Positions 34,735 through 44,491 of a stretch of 64,000 nucleotides of DNA are shown one piece after another (position 1 is the first letter of the stretch; each line of letters opens with the position of its first letter). Made by a program: the position numbers and the translations under genes. The stretch lies in NCBI GenBank assembly GCA_944391685.1, contig CALXUM010000002.1, positions 1 through 64,000 of the forward strand, written 5' to 3'. The notes beneath the pieces are model-generated. The model was not told where the DNA came from. It was given only the letters and a program-made list of their open reading frames with translations, and did no database searches. This stretch comes from an uncultured Alphaproteobacteria bacterium (GTDB lineage: Bacteria > Pseudomonadota > Alphaproteobacteria > RF32 > CAG-239).

Positions 34735-35409
34735 CTAAGCAATCTTCTGATTACTGATCAAACCTTCACTGATTTGCAAGTTTGTCAAAATCATGCTGTC
34801 TAGTGCTTTATCGTTAACATTGTTAACATCACGACCGACCTCAAGTGTCTTTGAAGATACATAATCAGCCAATTTAATCAAATTTGACTTTGTTTCTTCA
34901 GGCAACTTAGTATCTTTTGATTTTGCTAAAGTTTTAATATAGACCCAAAGTTTCAGATTATTATCCAAAGCACTGACCAATTCTTGCGAATTGTTATTTT
35001 CTCTGGCAGAAGACAAATCAACTGCACATTTTAACAATGAAAAAGCTTCTTCTTTTTGCAAAGAATGCTTTACAACATCCAAAAGACCCTCTGAAATTTG
35101 CATGTTAATATTAACCAAGCTGTCAAAATCAGACTTTGTCATTGAAATACCTTTAGACAAAGTAAGCCTTTCAACATATTTGGAAAGTTTAAGCAGATTG
35201 TCTTTAATTTCTTGTGGAAGCAAATTCTTTGCGCTTTTCAGCGATGATTCTATCTCCACCCACAATTTCAAATTTTCATCCAAAGCCAGCAATTTAAAAT
35301 TCTCATCACTGCTGGTTGATGCCTTAGATAAAGCCAGAGCAAAGTTCATCAACAGTTTTGCCTCGTTTTCGGCATCTCTAATTTGTTCATCTGTGGTTTT
35401 ATTGTTCAT
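34735..35409 (-). CDS. Tandem FlaF-domain flagellar regulator
   Basis: 224 residues made of two homologous units of about 110. Each has the FlaF pattern LD-x-NLKLWV-x-I, an LP-x-E-x-K-x-NL-x-KL segment, and ends with NINMQISEGL or TNLQISEGL. FlaF of Caulobacter is one such unit of about 120 residues and works with FlbT on flagellin secretion and translation. Here the unit is doubled within one gene. FlbT is not in the window. A purine-rich AAGGAAG site precedes the ATG. The gene is apparently a single unit, with terminators on both sides. Confidence 0.78.
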   Translation of the reverse strand: MNNKTTDEQIRDAENEAKLLMNFALALSKASTSSDENFKLLALDENLKLWVEIESSLKSAKNLLPQEIKDNLLKLSKYVERLTLSKGISMTKSDFDSLVNINMQISEGLLDVVKHSLQKEEAFSLLKCAVDLSSARENNNSQELVSALDNNLKLWVYIKTLAKSKDTKLPEETKSNLIKLADYVSSKTLEVGRDVNNVNDKALDSMILTNLQISEGLISNQKIA

Positions 35410-35494
35410 TTCAGCTTCCTTGTTTCAAAAAAATTACATTGTTAATATAGCAGCTATTTTTATCATTTAAATAGCAAAATAAATTCATCCACTT

Positions 35495-35545
35495 AAAAAA
35501 GGGTCTGCCCTTAATGCTTGGGGAGAAGCAAATACAGACCCTTTT
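35495..35545 (-). terminator. Terminator of the flgF-flgG-flgA-flgH operon
   Basis: AGGGTCTG/CAGACCCT form a long stem across a 27-base loop, itself with an internal GCTT/AAGC hairpin, followed on the minus strand by a run of T. It lies downstream of flgH. Confidence 0.7.
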
Positions 35546-35657
35546 ATTTTGGAAAACGTAGATTAACAACACGTAAACTACGTTAATTTTTAAGAAAAAA
35601 TTGGGGAGATTTTCTCTTAAAACGACGACATAATAATAGGGGAAATTTTCTTTTATA

Positions 35658-36419
35658 CTAGAAAGGTGCCACAATATCTAATATCTGACGTCCGTATCTA
35701 GGTTGCTGAACATCAGTAATTACACCTTGTCCACCATAAGAAACTCTCAGCTCGGCAATTTTACTCGATTCTATGGTATTATCTGAAGTTATATCTGCAC
35801 GCCTGATAATACCCTTTACCGTTAGTTGACGAACTTCATAACTAACTCTTATCTCTTGCGTACCTTCTATTACCAAATTTCCGTTTGGTAAAACCTGTGT
35901 AACCACCGCGGCCATCGTCATCTCTATATTTTCTTGACGATCAATTTTACCGTCACCGGATATTTCACGGTTGGAATCAATATTAATCAAATTAGTATTA
36001 TCAACAGCTCCTGGAAAAGCTTTATCTAAATAGCTCTCATACCCAAATAATGCCCCTATTCCCATGCTGTCACTGTTATCATCACGGTTTTGTTCCATCT
36101 CATTTTCCATCAAAGCATTATCTTTGGCTGAAACTTTTACCGTGATAATATCTCCTACTTTAGATGCTCTCTGATCCTTAAAAAATCCCTTAGCTCCCGG
36201 TGACCATAATGAATTAACTCCGCCTTTTGCCTCATTTACCTTAGGCATCGGCATAGATATTGGTTCATATCCTTTTGCCTCCACCGGATTCTCAATCGGC
36301 GTCAGTGGCGGCTCTTGCCCTACCTGTTGCAACCTTGACCACATTCCACATCCGGAAAGCGATGTCGCCATCATCAAGGCCATAATTCCACGGCTCAAAT
36401 TTTTATTCATCTCAACCAT
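35658..36419 (-). CDS. flgH: Flagellar L-ring protein FlgH
   Basis: 253-residue outer-membrane lipoprotein forming the flagellar L-ring around the rod. A signal peptide ends in a lipobox (SLSGC, Cys near residue 26). The body has the conserved SLWSPGAKGFFKDQRASKVGDIITVKV segment and an ISGDGKIDRQENI stretch. The C-terminus contains the RRADITSDNTIESSKIAELR motif. The start at 36419 has GGGGAGC 7 bases upstream; a second ATG three codons later would also fit. It is the last gene of the flg operon. Confidence 0.93.
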   Translation of the reverse strand: MVEMNKNLSRGIMALMMATSLSGCGMWSRLQQVGQEPPLTPIENPVEAKGYEPISMPMPKVNEAKGGVNSLWSPGAKGFFKDQRASKVGDIITVKVSAKDNALMENEMEQNRDDNSDSMGIGALFGYESYLDKAFPGAVDNTNLINIDSNREISGDGKIDRQENIEMTMAAVVTQVLPNGNLVIEGTQEIRVSYEVRQLTVKGIIRRADITSDNTIESSKIAELRVSYGGQGVITDVQQPRYGRQILDIVAPF

Positions 36420-36437
36420 TTCAATAGCTCCCCATAA

Positions 36438-37142
36438 CTATTCAATTTCAATCTCAACAGTTTGTGCATCCAAAACTTTGGCAAAAAACTTTTTCCCGCT
36501 TTTAGTATTTACCAATTCGATTCTGGCCCCTTTTGCCCCATCTTCCAAAGCTTCCGCCTGAGCGGTAATTTGTAATCCTTTAGAACGATAAACCGAGGTA
36601 ACAATACTTCCTCTTTTTACAATCACCTGCTCACCCACATCTCTGTCGGTAACAATCTTTCCTTCTTTCAAAGTACGTTTTGCCTGTTTTCCTTCAAGTT
36701 GTGATTTTTCTGTCAAACTTCCGGCTTTGATTCTGTTACTGCGAACGAGAAAAGCTTTCAGCTTATCTGTCGAAATAACTTCACCTTTTTCAATCAAAAC
36801 AGACGGTACCCAAACCTCTCTCATAACATAATATTTTCCATACAGAGATGTCTTGGCAACAGGATTTCCGTCGGCAAAAATTTCCGCCGTAGCTGAAAAC
36901 TTATTTTGTTCGGCATCAACATTCAAACCTGAAATCATAATTTTGGCTTGTTTAGCATTTTCTAAAGCAAATGTTGTTTGTCCACCGAAAAATTCCAACT
37001 CGGTTTGCTCATCAATTCCTTGTTCCACAAACTCTTTACGAACGGCATCGGCAATTTCTTTCTCACCAACAAACAACGTGGTTGATGCCATTGCTTCAGC
37101 AGCCAACAAACAAACTCCGATTATGATTCCCCAAAACTTCAC
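36438..37142 (-). CDS. flgA: Flagellar P-ring chaperone FlgA
   Basis: 234 residues with a signal peptide (ends at about EAMA) and a C-terminal SAF-type domain (about 110-170) typical of FlgA: VPSVLIEKGEVISTDKLK. FlgA is a periplasmic chaperone that helps FlgI assemble the P-ring. It lies between flgG and flgH, the usual alphaproteobacterial order. FlgI itself is not in the window. Confidence 0.88.
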   Translation of the reverse strand: MKFWGIIIGVCLLAAEAMASTTLFVGEKEIADAVRKEFVEQGIDEQTELEFFGGQTTFALENAKQAKIMISGLNVDAEQNKFSATAEIFADGNPVAKTSLYGKYYVMREVWVPSVLIEKGEVISTDKLKAFLVRSNRIKAGSLTEKSQLEGKQAKRTLKEGKIVTDRDVGEQVIVKRGSIVTSVYRSKGLQITAQAEALEDGAKGARIELVNTKSGKKFFAKVLDAQTVEIEIE

Positions 37143-37160
37143 TTCCTATCCCCTGTTAAA

Positions 37161-37949
37161 TTACTTTAACTGATTAATCGTACTCAACATTTGATCAGAT
37201 GTTGAAATGATTTTTGAATTCATTTCATAAGCACGTTGTGCTGAAACCAATTCCGTAATTTCTGTTACCGGATTAACATTTGATGTTGAAAGATATCCCT
37301 GCAAAACCGAACCAAAACCTTCACTGTCAGGATTATCCAAGATCGGATCACCTGAAGCTTCCGTTTGTGTAAACAAGTTGTTTCCGATAGCTTCAAGTCC
37401 TGCTTCATTTACAAAGGTTGCCAACTCAAGCTGCCCGACATTTACTTCATCGGTTTCCCCATCTTGCTTAACCCAAACTTCTCCTGAGTTGTTCACATAA
37501 ATTTCAACCGCATCATCAGGAATGGTAATTTCCGGCTGAACAATATAACCGTCATGGGTAACAATAACTCCGTCGCCGTTACGCTGAAAAGCACCATCTC
37601 GGGTATAAGCAGTTCCTTTTCCTTCCGGTAATTCTACCTGAAAATAACCTCTTCCTCTGATTGCTAAATCCAAGTCATTTCCGGTGTTGGTTAAACCTTC
37701 TCCGTCGGTAATACGATAAACGGCAGCAACCCTAACCCCCAAACCGAGCTGAATACCAGACGGCACAATCGTATTATCGGCTGAAGATGAAGCCCCCGGT
37801 CTGATAATATTTTGATACAAAAGGTCATTAAACTCGGCACGACGTTTGGTATAAGCCGTTGTGTTCATGTTGGCCAGGTTATTTGCTATCACATCAACAT
37901 TGGTTTGTTGAGCTAGCATTCCGGTTGCACCAATATCCAAAGATCTCAT
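37161..37949 (-). CDS. flgG: Flagellar distal rod protein FlgG
   Basis: 262-residue rod protein. The N-terminus MRSLDIGATGMLAQQTNVDV and NNLANMNTTAYTKRR are the flagellar rod/hook N-terminal motifs, and the C-terminus has VNPVTEITELVSAQRAYEMNSKII. The length fits distal rod FlgG. flgF lies 21 bases upstream. Confidence 0.97.
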   Translation of the reverse strand: MRSLDIGATGMLAQQTNVDVIANNLANMNTTAYTKRRAEFNDLLYQNIIRPGASSSADNTIVPSGIQLGLGVRVAAVYRITDGEGLTNTGNDLDLAIRGRGYFQVELPEGKGTAYTRDGAFQRNGDGVIVTHDGYIVQPEITIPDDAVEIYVNNSGEVWVKQDGETDEVNVGQLELATFVNEAGLEAIGNNLFTQTEASGDPILDNPDSEGFGSVLQGYLSTSNVNPVTEITELVSAQRAYEMNSKIISTSDQMLSTINQLK

Positions 37950-37970
37950 GATTTTATTCCCCTAATAAAT

Positions 37971-38714
37971 TTAAGCGAGTTCCGCATAAGTTGAAATTGT
38001 ATTTGAAATCCGATCATGTTCTTGATCTATCATTTGCTGAACATATTCATATGAACGCTGAACCTTAATCAGCTTTGTCATCTCAAGTATCGGATTGACA
38101 TTTGATTTTTCTAAAGCTCCTTGTACAATAATTGCATCTTCGTTTCCGGTCTGCATTGCGTTACCGGCAACATTTTCAAACATTGTTCCAGCTGTTTTTA
38201 ATAATTTTTGATTATCGGCAAAACTTGCCAACTTCAAACGACCGATGATCCCGTTTTCCGTAATAACATCACCACTCTCGGTAATGGAAATTTCTTTTTC
38301 ACCGGGTGCAAAAAAGAATGGTGTACCATTTTCTGATAAAACTGCTGCTCCGTCTTCGGTTACCATCATTCCGTCGGCATTAAGTGAAAACACACCCTTC
38401 CTAGTATATTTTTCTCCCTGATCGGTTTCCACACAGAAGAAAGCATCACCTTTGATTGCCAAATCAAAAGTATTACCTGTTTCTACAATCGGACCTTCGG
38501 CAAAATCCTGAAAATTACCAAAATCTTCGGTAAAAAATAACGGCGCACTCCCCACTCCTTTAGCTTCTGGCGTTTGCACCAAATAAGAAGTAAAAACGGC
38601 ATCGTCTTGCTTATAACCAGTAGTATTCATATTGGCCATATTATTGGAAACCATATCCATTTGTTTCCATAAAGCCATCTGACGCGACAATGCTATATAA
38701 TTTGTATTATCCAT
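37971..38714 (-). CDS. flgF: Flagellar proximal rod protein FlgF
   Basis: 247 residues of the rod-protein family: DNTNYIALSRQMALWKQMDM, NNMANMNTTGYKQDD and the C-terminal NVNPILEMTKLIKVQRSYEYVQQ. It forms part of the proximal rod between FlgBC and FlgG. The frame is open to 38789, but the ATG at 38714 matches the family N-terminus and has GGGGAGAA upstream. It is the first gene of flgF-flgG-flgA-flgH. Confidence 0.94.
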   Translation of the reverse strand: MDNTNYIALSRQMALWKQMDMVSNNMANMNTTGYKQDDAVFTSYLVQTPEAKGVGSAPLFFTEDFGNFQDFAEGPIVETGNTFDLAIKGDAFFCVETDQGEKYTRKGVFSLNADGMMVTEDGAAVLSENGTPFFFAPGEKEISITESGDVITENGIIGRLKLASFADNQKLLKTAGTMFENVAGNAMQTGNEDAIIVQGALEKSNVNPILEMTKLIKVQRSYEYVQQMIDQEHDRISNTISTYAELA

Positions 38715-38797
38715 TATATTCTCCCCAATAGTTTTGGATAATTTAAAACTTGTTGCTACAACATATGCAAAAGTCGTGCCAATTTTCACACAGACAA

Positions 38798-38823
38798 CAA
38801 AAAACCGCCGATTAGGCGGTTAT
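38798..38823 (-). terminator. Terminator between the lepB-rnc-era operon and flgF
   Basis: On the minus strand an AACCGCC/GGCGGTT stem with a 5-base loop is followed by six T. It ends the operon that finishes with era. Confidence 0.85.
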
Positions 38824-38844
38824 AAAATTCATTCAAACAACGAA

Positions 38845-39747
38845 TCAAGCATTAAAATTAAGATTCCAGGTACTATATCTTCCGGCATCTTCCTGCCAGT
38901 TTTCTCTAACTTTAACAAATAAGAACAAATGCACCTTTTCTTCCAATAATTCTTCAATTTCTTTTCTGGCAGCCTGTCCTATTTTTTTAATCATTGTACC
39001 ACCGCGTCCCAAAACAATAACTTTCTGACTATCTCTTTCAACATATATCGTTATCTCTGCCCTTATTGATCCGTCATCACGACGTTCCCACAGTTCTGGT
39101 TCAACCGTAAGAGCATAAGGCAATTCTTGCCTTAAAAATAAAAACAACTTCTCACGCACAATCTCAGCCGCCAAAAGTTTCAACGGCATATCTGAAATTT
39201 GATCTTCAGGATAATACCACGGGCTCTCTGGTAAATTATCCGCAACATATTTATAAAACATATCCATATTTTGTCCCGTTTCGGCCGAAACAAAAAAAGT
39301 TTCCTTAAACGTTCCTTCTCCATTCAAAGCTTTACTCAAAGCAAGTAACTTTTCTTTTTGTACCAAATCTATTTTATTTATAAGTAAAACTGCTTCAATT
39401 TTACGTTTATTCAAACGAGCAACAATGCTTTTGGTTTCATCATCAAAACCTCTTTTGGCATCAACCACCAAAACCACCATATCAGCATCTCCGACACCAT
39501 CCCATGCCGAACTTACCATCGCTCTATCCAAACGCCTTTTAGGCTTAAATATACCCGGAGTATCAACAAATATTATTTGTGTGTTTTCATAAATACCAAT
39601 ACCCTTAACCATTGTTCTTGTGGTTTGCACTTTAGGTGATACTATTGAAACTTTTGAACCAACAAAATTATTGGTAATGGTAGATTTTCCGGCATTAGGA
39701 GCCCCGATTAATGCCACAAAACCACATCTGGTCATTTGCTCAGCCAT
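38845..39747 (-). CDS. era: GTPase Era
   Basis: 300 residues. It has G1 GAPNAGKST (near residue 15), G3 DTPG, the NKID (G4) motif and a C-terminal KH domain with VLGRGGTMIKKIGQAARKEIEELL. Era binds the 3' end of 16S rRNA and supports 30S maturation. It overlaps rnc by 8 bases, the usual lepB-rnc-era order. Confidence 0.96.
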   Translation of the reverse strand: MAEQMTRCGFVALIGAPNAGKSTITNNFVGSKVSIVSPKVQTTRTMVKGIGIYENTQIIFVDTPGIFKPKRRLDRAMVSSAWDGVGDADMVVLVVDAKRGFDDETKSIVARLNKRKIEAVLLINKIDLVQKEKLLALSKALNGEGTFKETFFVSAETGQNMDMFYKYVADNLPESPWYYPEDQISDMPLKLLAAEIVREKLFLFLRQELPYALTVEPELWERRDDGSIRAEITIYVERDSQKVIVLGRGGTMIKKIGQAARKEIEELLEEKVHLFLFVKVRENWQEDAGRYSTWNLNFNA

Positions 39748-40396
39748 GCTTCAATCTTTCCAGCATTTTAGCTGCAGCAGCAAATTCAGCCAATTTTTTA
39801 TTACGCCCCTGCCCAACTTCTTGCCCTTTGTTTTTCAAACTTACCGCAATATGAAAAATCGGCTCGTGCTCGCTCCCTTCTTTAGAAACTAATTCGTATT
39901 GAGGAGTCCCCAAATTTTTGGCATGTGCAACTTCTTGCAATAATGTTTTGGCATCTTTGGGCGGAGCCACATTTTTATCAATCAATTCACGCCAATGATT
40001 ATTCACAAACTCTATTGCCGCATCAATACCGGCATCGACATAAATTGCCGCTATAACCGCTTCACAAACATCACAAAGAACATTTTCGTTATCTCGAATT
40101 TCATCACTTTCAACCACTAAATACTTTTCCAGTTTTAAAGTCTTTGCGACTTGTGATACCGTTTCTTTACACACCAATCCGGTAAATCTTTGCGACAAAT
40201 TTCCTTCCGGTTCATGCGGAAAAAGCTTAAACAATAATGACGCAACCACCATACCTAAAACTCTGTCACCCAAAAATTCCAATCGTTCATAATTTTCTGC
40301 CACATGCGAATTAACGCTGCTGTGCGTTAAGGCTTTTTTCAGCAGCGTTTTGTTCTTAAATTGATGTTTCAAAATTTTTTCTAATTCTTCCATCAA
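39740..40396 (-). CDS. rnc: Ribonuclease III
   Basis: 218 residues with the RNase III signature ERLEFLGDRVLGMVVA (catalytic Glu and Asp) near residue 37 and a C-terminal double-stranded RNA-binding domain (about 150-215). It cleaves rRNA precursors and structured mRNA. It lies between lepB and era. Confidence 0.96.
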   Translation of the reverse strand: MMEELEKILKHQFKNKTLLKKALTHSSVNSHVAENYERLEFLGDRVLGMVVASLLFKLFPHEPEGNLSQRFTGLVCKETVSQVAKTLKLEKYLVVESDEIRDNENVLCDVCEAVIAAIYVDAGIDAAIEFVNNHWRELIDKNVAPPKDAKTLLQEVAHAKNLGTPQYELVSKEGSEHEPIFHIAVSLKNKGQEVGQGRNKKLAEFAAAAKMLERLKHG

Positions 40397-40408
40397 AAAC
40401 TCTTCTAA

Positions 40409-41137
40409 TTAATTTATCTTATCAAACAACCTTTCCCATCTTATTTTCTTGGGCCAAGTCCAAGGCTTATACCATGCATCTTCATCATTATGCGAAAAGA
40501 ATAAAAATCTGGCTTTACCAACCAAATTTTCAGCAGGAACAAAGCCGACATTCCCGCGGCTGTCATCAGATTGATCACGATTATCTCCCATCATAAAATA
40601 ATTACCTTGCGGAACTTCCAATTCAGCAAAATCATCATAATTGCCTTGATCTGAAATCTCCAATATTTTATGTTGTTTTCCCTCCGGTAAAGTTTCTATA
40701 TACTGACGATATCTTATAGCACTGCCAAATTTATCTCTCAAAATAAAATCATCAATTCTTTCACGCTCAACCATCTTTCCGTTAATAAACAAGCGACCGT
40801 TTTCAAGTTTTATTTTATCTCCCGGTAAACCGATAACTCTTTTAATAAAATCTGTCTTATTATCTTGCGGAAACTTGAAAACCACCACATCGCCTCTTTG
40901 TGGCTCATCAAACCAAACCCTTCCTTCAAACAAAGGAATACTCAAAGGCAAAGAATGTTTGGAATAACCATAAGTATATTTTGAAACAAACAAATAATCC
41001 CCGACATATAAAGTAGGATACATTGACCCCGACGGGATCTTAAAAGGTTCAAACCATACTGTCCTGATAAACACTGCAATCAAAACTGCATAAATAACTG
41101 TTTTAAGGGTATCGCCCCAGCTTTCTTCCTTATCCAT
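40409..41137 (-). CDS. lepB: Signal peptidase I
   Basis: 242 residues with one N-terminal membrane helix (about 10-28). The catalytic serine is Ser38 in FKIPSGSMYPT and the general-base lysine is Lys99 in FIKRVIGLPGD. It cleaves Sec and Tat signal peptides. The C-terminal GDNRDQSDDSRGNVGFVP box is intact. It is the first gene of lepB-rnc-era. Confidence 0.96.
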   Translation of the reverse strand: MDKEESWGDTLKTVIYAVLIAVFIRTVWFEPFKIPSGSMYPTLYVGDYLFVSKYTYGYSKHSLPLSIPLFEGRVWFDEPQRGDVVVFKFPQDNKTDFIKRVIGLPGDKIKLENGRLFINGKMVERERIDDFILRDKFGSAIRYRQYIETLPEGKQHKILEISDQGNYDDFAELEVPQGNYFMMGDNRDQSDDSRGNVGFVPAENLVGKARFLFFSHNDEDAWYKPWTWPKKIRWERLFDKIN

Positions 41138-41203
41138 AAAAATCCTCTTTTACATCTTAAAAATTATCAGTTTTTTGCCATAATAAACTTTTTTTTCATT
41201 AAC

Positions 41204-41608
41204 TCAACAATATTTTTCAATAATAACAATAGCCTGTGCCCATGGATAATCGTCGCTCACAGATATCAAAGCACGCCATTTTTTTCCTTCTGTCAAACGA
41301 CAAGCCTTTTCCAAAGCTTTATTTTTCAACTCAATTAAAGGTTTTCCTTTTTCATCATGACTTATCTCTATATCTTGCCAAGAGATTCCTTCACTAAATC
41401 CTGTTCCCAGAGCCTTTGCAGCCGATTCCTTAGCCGCAAACAACTTTGCAAGTTTACAAATTTTCTTCTGTTCAAAATCACCCAAACTTTCAATTTCTTT
41501 TTGCTCTGCCAAAGTAAAAACTTTACTTATAAAACGATTACCGAAAGTTTTATAAATTTTTTTTATTCTTTCTACATTTACAACATCAGTTCCCAAACCG
41601 ACAATCAT
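41204..41608 (-). CDS. acpS: Holo-[acyl-carrier-protein] synthase
   Basis: 134 residues. It attaches 4'-phosphopantetheine to ACP. The conserved Asp is in GLGTDVVNVERI, and the metal-binding Glu in KLFAAKESAAKALGTGF. The length is normal for AcpS. It stands between lepB and rsh. Confidence 0.95.
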   Translation of the reverse strand: MIVGLGTDVVNVERIKKIYKTFGNRFISKVFTLAEQKEIESLGDFEQKKICKLAKLFAAKESAAKALGTGFSEGISWQDIEISHDEKGKPLIELKNKALEKACRLTEGKKWRALISVSDDYPWAQAIVIIEKYC

Positions 41609-41622
41609 TTTAATCTAAACCC

Positions 41623-43773
41623 TTATTGATTTGAACGAGAAACATAAGAAACCACCTTTGACGCTTTCAACGCCGCAATAATATCTGTTAAATGTTTTAA
41701 ATCTTTAACCTCAACATCAACCAAAAGCTCAAAATAACTAACCGTTCGGTTAACGATGTTCAAATTACTTATATTTCCGTTACTCCTAGCCACAAGATTT
41801 GATAGTTCTCCCAAAGCTCCCGGTTCATTTGCCAACATAACCTTCAAACGACCTATATGAGGTGTATCATCCGCCGCATCACCCCAAGAAATATCCAACC
41901 ATCTTTCAGGTTCATCGGCAAATTTCTCCAACAACCTACAATCTATTGTATGAATAGCCACGCCTTTTCCGGTAGTAACAATTCCGACAATTCTATCTCC
42001 CGGCAAAGGATGACAACACCCAGCAAAATGCACAGCCATTCCCGGAATAAGCCCTTTAATTTTAAGTGGCTCAGCCTTAGATCTATCTTTTCTGGGAGTT
42101 TTACCAAAACCGGGCATCTTAAATGATTTAACCACTTTTCCCAGCTTAGATTGTTTATAAGCAGGATAAACGGCCTTCATAACATCCCAAGCGGTTACCA
42201 ATCCCTCTCCGACTTTAGCATAAATATCATCTATCGATTCGGCTTCAAAATTCGGCAAAACATTTACCAATGACTTTTCGTTAAAATCAAGATTTTCGCC
42301 TTTAAAAGTCCTTTCCAAAAGTTGCTGTCCGAGAGTTATAAACTGATCTCTTTTGTGTGCTCTTACATAACGACGAATAGCAGCTTTTGCTTTTCCGGTA
42401 ACAACAAATCTATCCCACTCGGTTGATGGATGTTGAGCTTTGGATGTTAAAATTTCAACCTGATCACCATTTTGCAAAACGGTCCTCAAAGGACGAATTT
42501 CTCCGTTTATCTTGGCACCGACGCAAGTATCACCAACAGACGAATGTACAGCATACGCAAAATCAACCGGCGTTGAATTAATCGGCAGTCCAATCAAATC
42601 ACCCTTTGGAGTGAAACAAAATACCTGATCATTATACATCTCTAATTTGGTATTTTCCAAAAACTCTTCCGGATTCGATGCCTGATCAAGAATTTCCAAC
42701 AACTCCCTAATCCAACGGAAATTCTTTCCGACAACCTTTTCTCCCTGTTTATAAGCCCAGTGTGCTGCCACACCTTTTTCCGCCACCTCATGCATTTCTT
42801 GTGTACGGATTTGAATTTCAATACGTGTATTTTCAGGCCCTATAACCCCGGTATGAATAGATTTATAACCATTTGGCTTTGGCGTTGAAATATAATCCTT
42901 AAAACGTCTTGGCACCATATGATATTTACTATGAACAACCCCTAAAGCCTGATAACAAGACGCCACATCATCAACAATAATTCTAAACGCCATAATATCT
43001 GAAAGTTGCTCAAAAGAAGCATTCTTTTGTTGCATTTTACGCCAGATGGAATACGGAGATTTTTCTCTTCCCGAAACGGTTGCCTTTATCCCGTTTTCCT
43101 CCATGTCTTTTTGTAACTGATTAATAATTTTTGGTACTAAATTACTGCCTTGCTCTCTCAAAAAGTTTAAACGAGCCTGTATAGATTCATATGCTTCTTT
43201 ATGCAGTTCCTTAAAAGCAATCTCTTCCAACTCGGTTTTAACTTCCTGCATTCCTATACGTTCAGCCAAAGGAGCATAAATATCCAAAGTTTCTTTCGCA
43301 ATTCTAGCTCTTTTTTCCGGTGCACAATAATGCAAAGTACGCATATTATGCAAACGATCAGCCAGCTTAATCAATAATACTCTGATATCCTCAGACATTG
43401 CCAGTAAAAGCTTACGAAAGTTTTCTGCTTGCTTATTATTAGCTGATTTTTGCTCAATCATCGCCAATTTTGTCAATCCGTCAACGATTTGAGCAACCTG
43501 ATCACCAAACAAAGAACGAATCTCTTCTATTGACGTATCTGTATCTTCAACCGTATCATGCAATAAACCCGCAATAATAGATGTGCAATCAAGCTTAAAC
43601 TTAGTCAGAATACCGGCAACTTCCACCGGATGTGAATAATAAGGATCCCCGGATGTTCGCAATTGTGCCCCATGTTTTTTCATTGCAAACACATAGGCCC
43701 TGTTTAATGCATCTTCATCAGCATTAGGGTCATACGATTTAACCAAATCAACAAGTTCGTATTGTCTTAACAT
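41623..43773 (-). CDS. Bifunctional (p)ppGpp synthetase/hydrolase, Rsh/SpoT type
   Basis: 716 residues. In order: an HD hydrolase domain (YSHPVEVAGIL, GLLHDTVEDT), a synthetase domain (SIWRKMQQK, KDYISTPKPNGYKSIHT), TGS, a helical region with a conserved CCHPLPGD motif, and a C-terminal ACT domain. The HD metal site is present, so it should both make and degrade (p)ppGpp. Alphaproteobacteria have only one such enzyme, usually called Rsh or SpoT. It is downstream of rpoZ, as in many proteobacteria. Confidence 0.95.
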   Translation of the reverse strand: MLRQYELVDLVKSYDPNADEDALNRAYVFAMKKHGAQLRTSGDPYYSHPVEVAGILTKFKLDCTSIIAGLLHDTVEDTDTSIEEIRSLFGDQVAQIVDGLTKLAMIEQKSANNKQAENFRKLLLAMSEDIRVLLIKLADRLHNMRTLHYCAPEKRARIAKETLDIYAPLAERIGMQEVKTELEEIAFKELHKEAYESIQARLNFLREQGSNLVPKIINQLQKDMEENGIKATVSGREKSPYSIWRKMQQKNASFEQLSDIMAFRIIVDDVASCYQALGVVHSKYHMVPRRFKDYISTPKPNGYKSIHTGVIGPENTRIEIQIRTQEMHEVAEKGVAAHWAYKQGEKVVGKNFRWIRELLEILDQASNPEEFLENTKLEMYNDQVFCFTPKGDLIGLPINSTPVDFAYAVHSSVGDTCVGAKINGEIRPLRTVLQNGDQVEILTSKAQHPSTEWDRFVVTGKAKAAIRRYVRAHKRDQFITLGQQLLERTFKGENLDFNEKSLVNVLPNFEAESIDDIYAKVGEGLVTAWDVMKAVYPAYKQSKLGKVVKSFKMPGFGKTPRKDRSKAEPLKIKGLIPGMAVHFAGCCHPLPGDRIVGIVTTGKGVAIHTIDCRLLEKFADEPERWLDISWGDAADDTPHIGRLKVMLANEPGALGELSNLVARSNGNISNLNIVNRTVSYFELLVDVEVKDLKHLTDIIAALKASKVVSYVSRSNQ

Positions 43774-43802
43774 TTAACTTAAACAACCTTATTATTTTAC
43801 AT

Positions 43803-43868
43803 AAAAAAACTCCAGAAGTCAGCTTACCATCTTTATTCTTAAATAAGTCTAAACTTCTGGAGTTTTTA
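43803..43868 (-). terminator. Terminator between rpoZ and rsh
   Basis: A 10-bp perfect inverted repeat (ACTCCAGAAG/CTTCTGGAGT) with a 40-base loop is flanked by A and T runs. It lies 15 bases after rpoZ. The large loop makes it unusual for a terminator. Confidence 0.5.
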
Positions 43869-43882
43869 TTGCAACAAATTAA

Positions 43883-44368
43883 TTAATTTTCATCTTCAAA
43901 ATCATCACCGCCATCAAAAGCATCATCACCAGACAAATCATCTTCAAATCCATTATCTAAATCTAAGTCTGTGCTGGAATCTGTATCGGCATCCATGTCC
44001 AAAACGTCATCTTCACCGTGAATTTGCATATTATCATCAATTTCTGATTGCGGTAATAAACCTGTAAATTGATCATCTAAATCTGCCAACTCTTTTTCAG
44101 CTGCCAAAATTTCCAATTCCTCTTCCTCAGGTTCTTCAACTTCAACATATTTTTGCAGTCCCATCACCAAAGAACGTTGTAATTCTTCAATGCTAACCGT
44201 CTCCTCTGCAATTTCACGCAAAGCCACAACTGAGTTTTTATCGTTATCTCTAGCCACTGTTAAAGGAGCTCCAGCAGAAATATCTCTTGCCCTTTGAGCT
44301 GCAACCATCAAAAGCTCATAACGATTAGGAATTTTATCAATACAATCTTCAACCGTAACACGTGCCAT
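43883..44368 (-). CDS. rpoZ: RNA polymerase omega subunit with long acidic tail
   Basis: 161 residues. The first 60 have the omega pattern [31 protein letters not shown] and [12 protein letters not shown]. After about residue 90 the rest is an acidic tail rich in Asp and Glu ([20 protein letters not shown] and more), longer than in most omega proteins. Omega stabilises the beta' subunit; the tail is of unknown function but may bind basic partners. rsh lies downstream after a hairpin. Confidence 0.93.
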   Translation of the reverse strand: MARVTVEDCIDKIPNRYELLMVAAQRARDISAGAPLTVARDNDKNSVVALREIAEETVSIEELQRSLVMGLQKYVEVEEPEEEELEILAAEKELADLDDQFTGLLPQSEIDDNMQIHGEDDVLDMDADTDSSTDLDLDNGFEDDLSGDDAFDGGDDFEDEN

Positions 44369-44491
44369 TTTATTTATCCCGTTTTTTAATTAAAAAAATG
44401 TTTCTTGCTTGGTATACATACATAAAAAACAAAATGCAAGAAAAAAATACAAAAAATAAGCCATATCAATAAGTTACAAAAAATCGCGACT

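Noticed and set aside
35411..35674. 87-codon minus-strand frame between flgH and the FlaF gene
   Set aside because: It crosses the operon terminator, has no start signal, and its residues are unlike a real protein.
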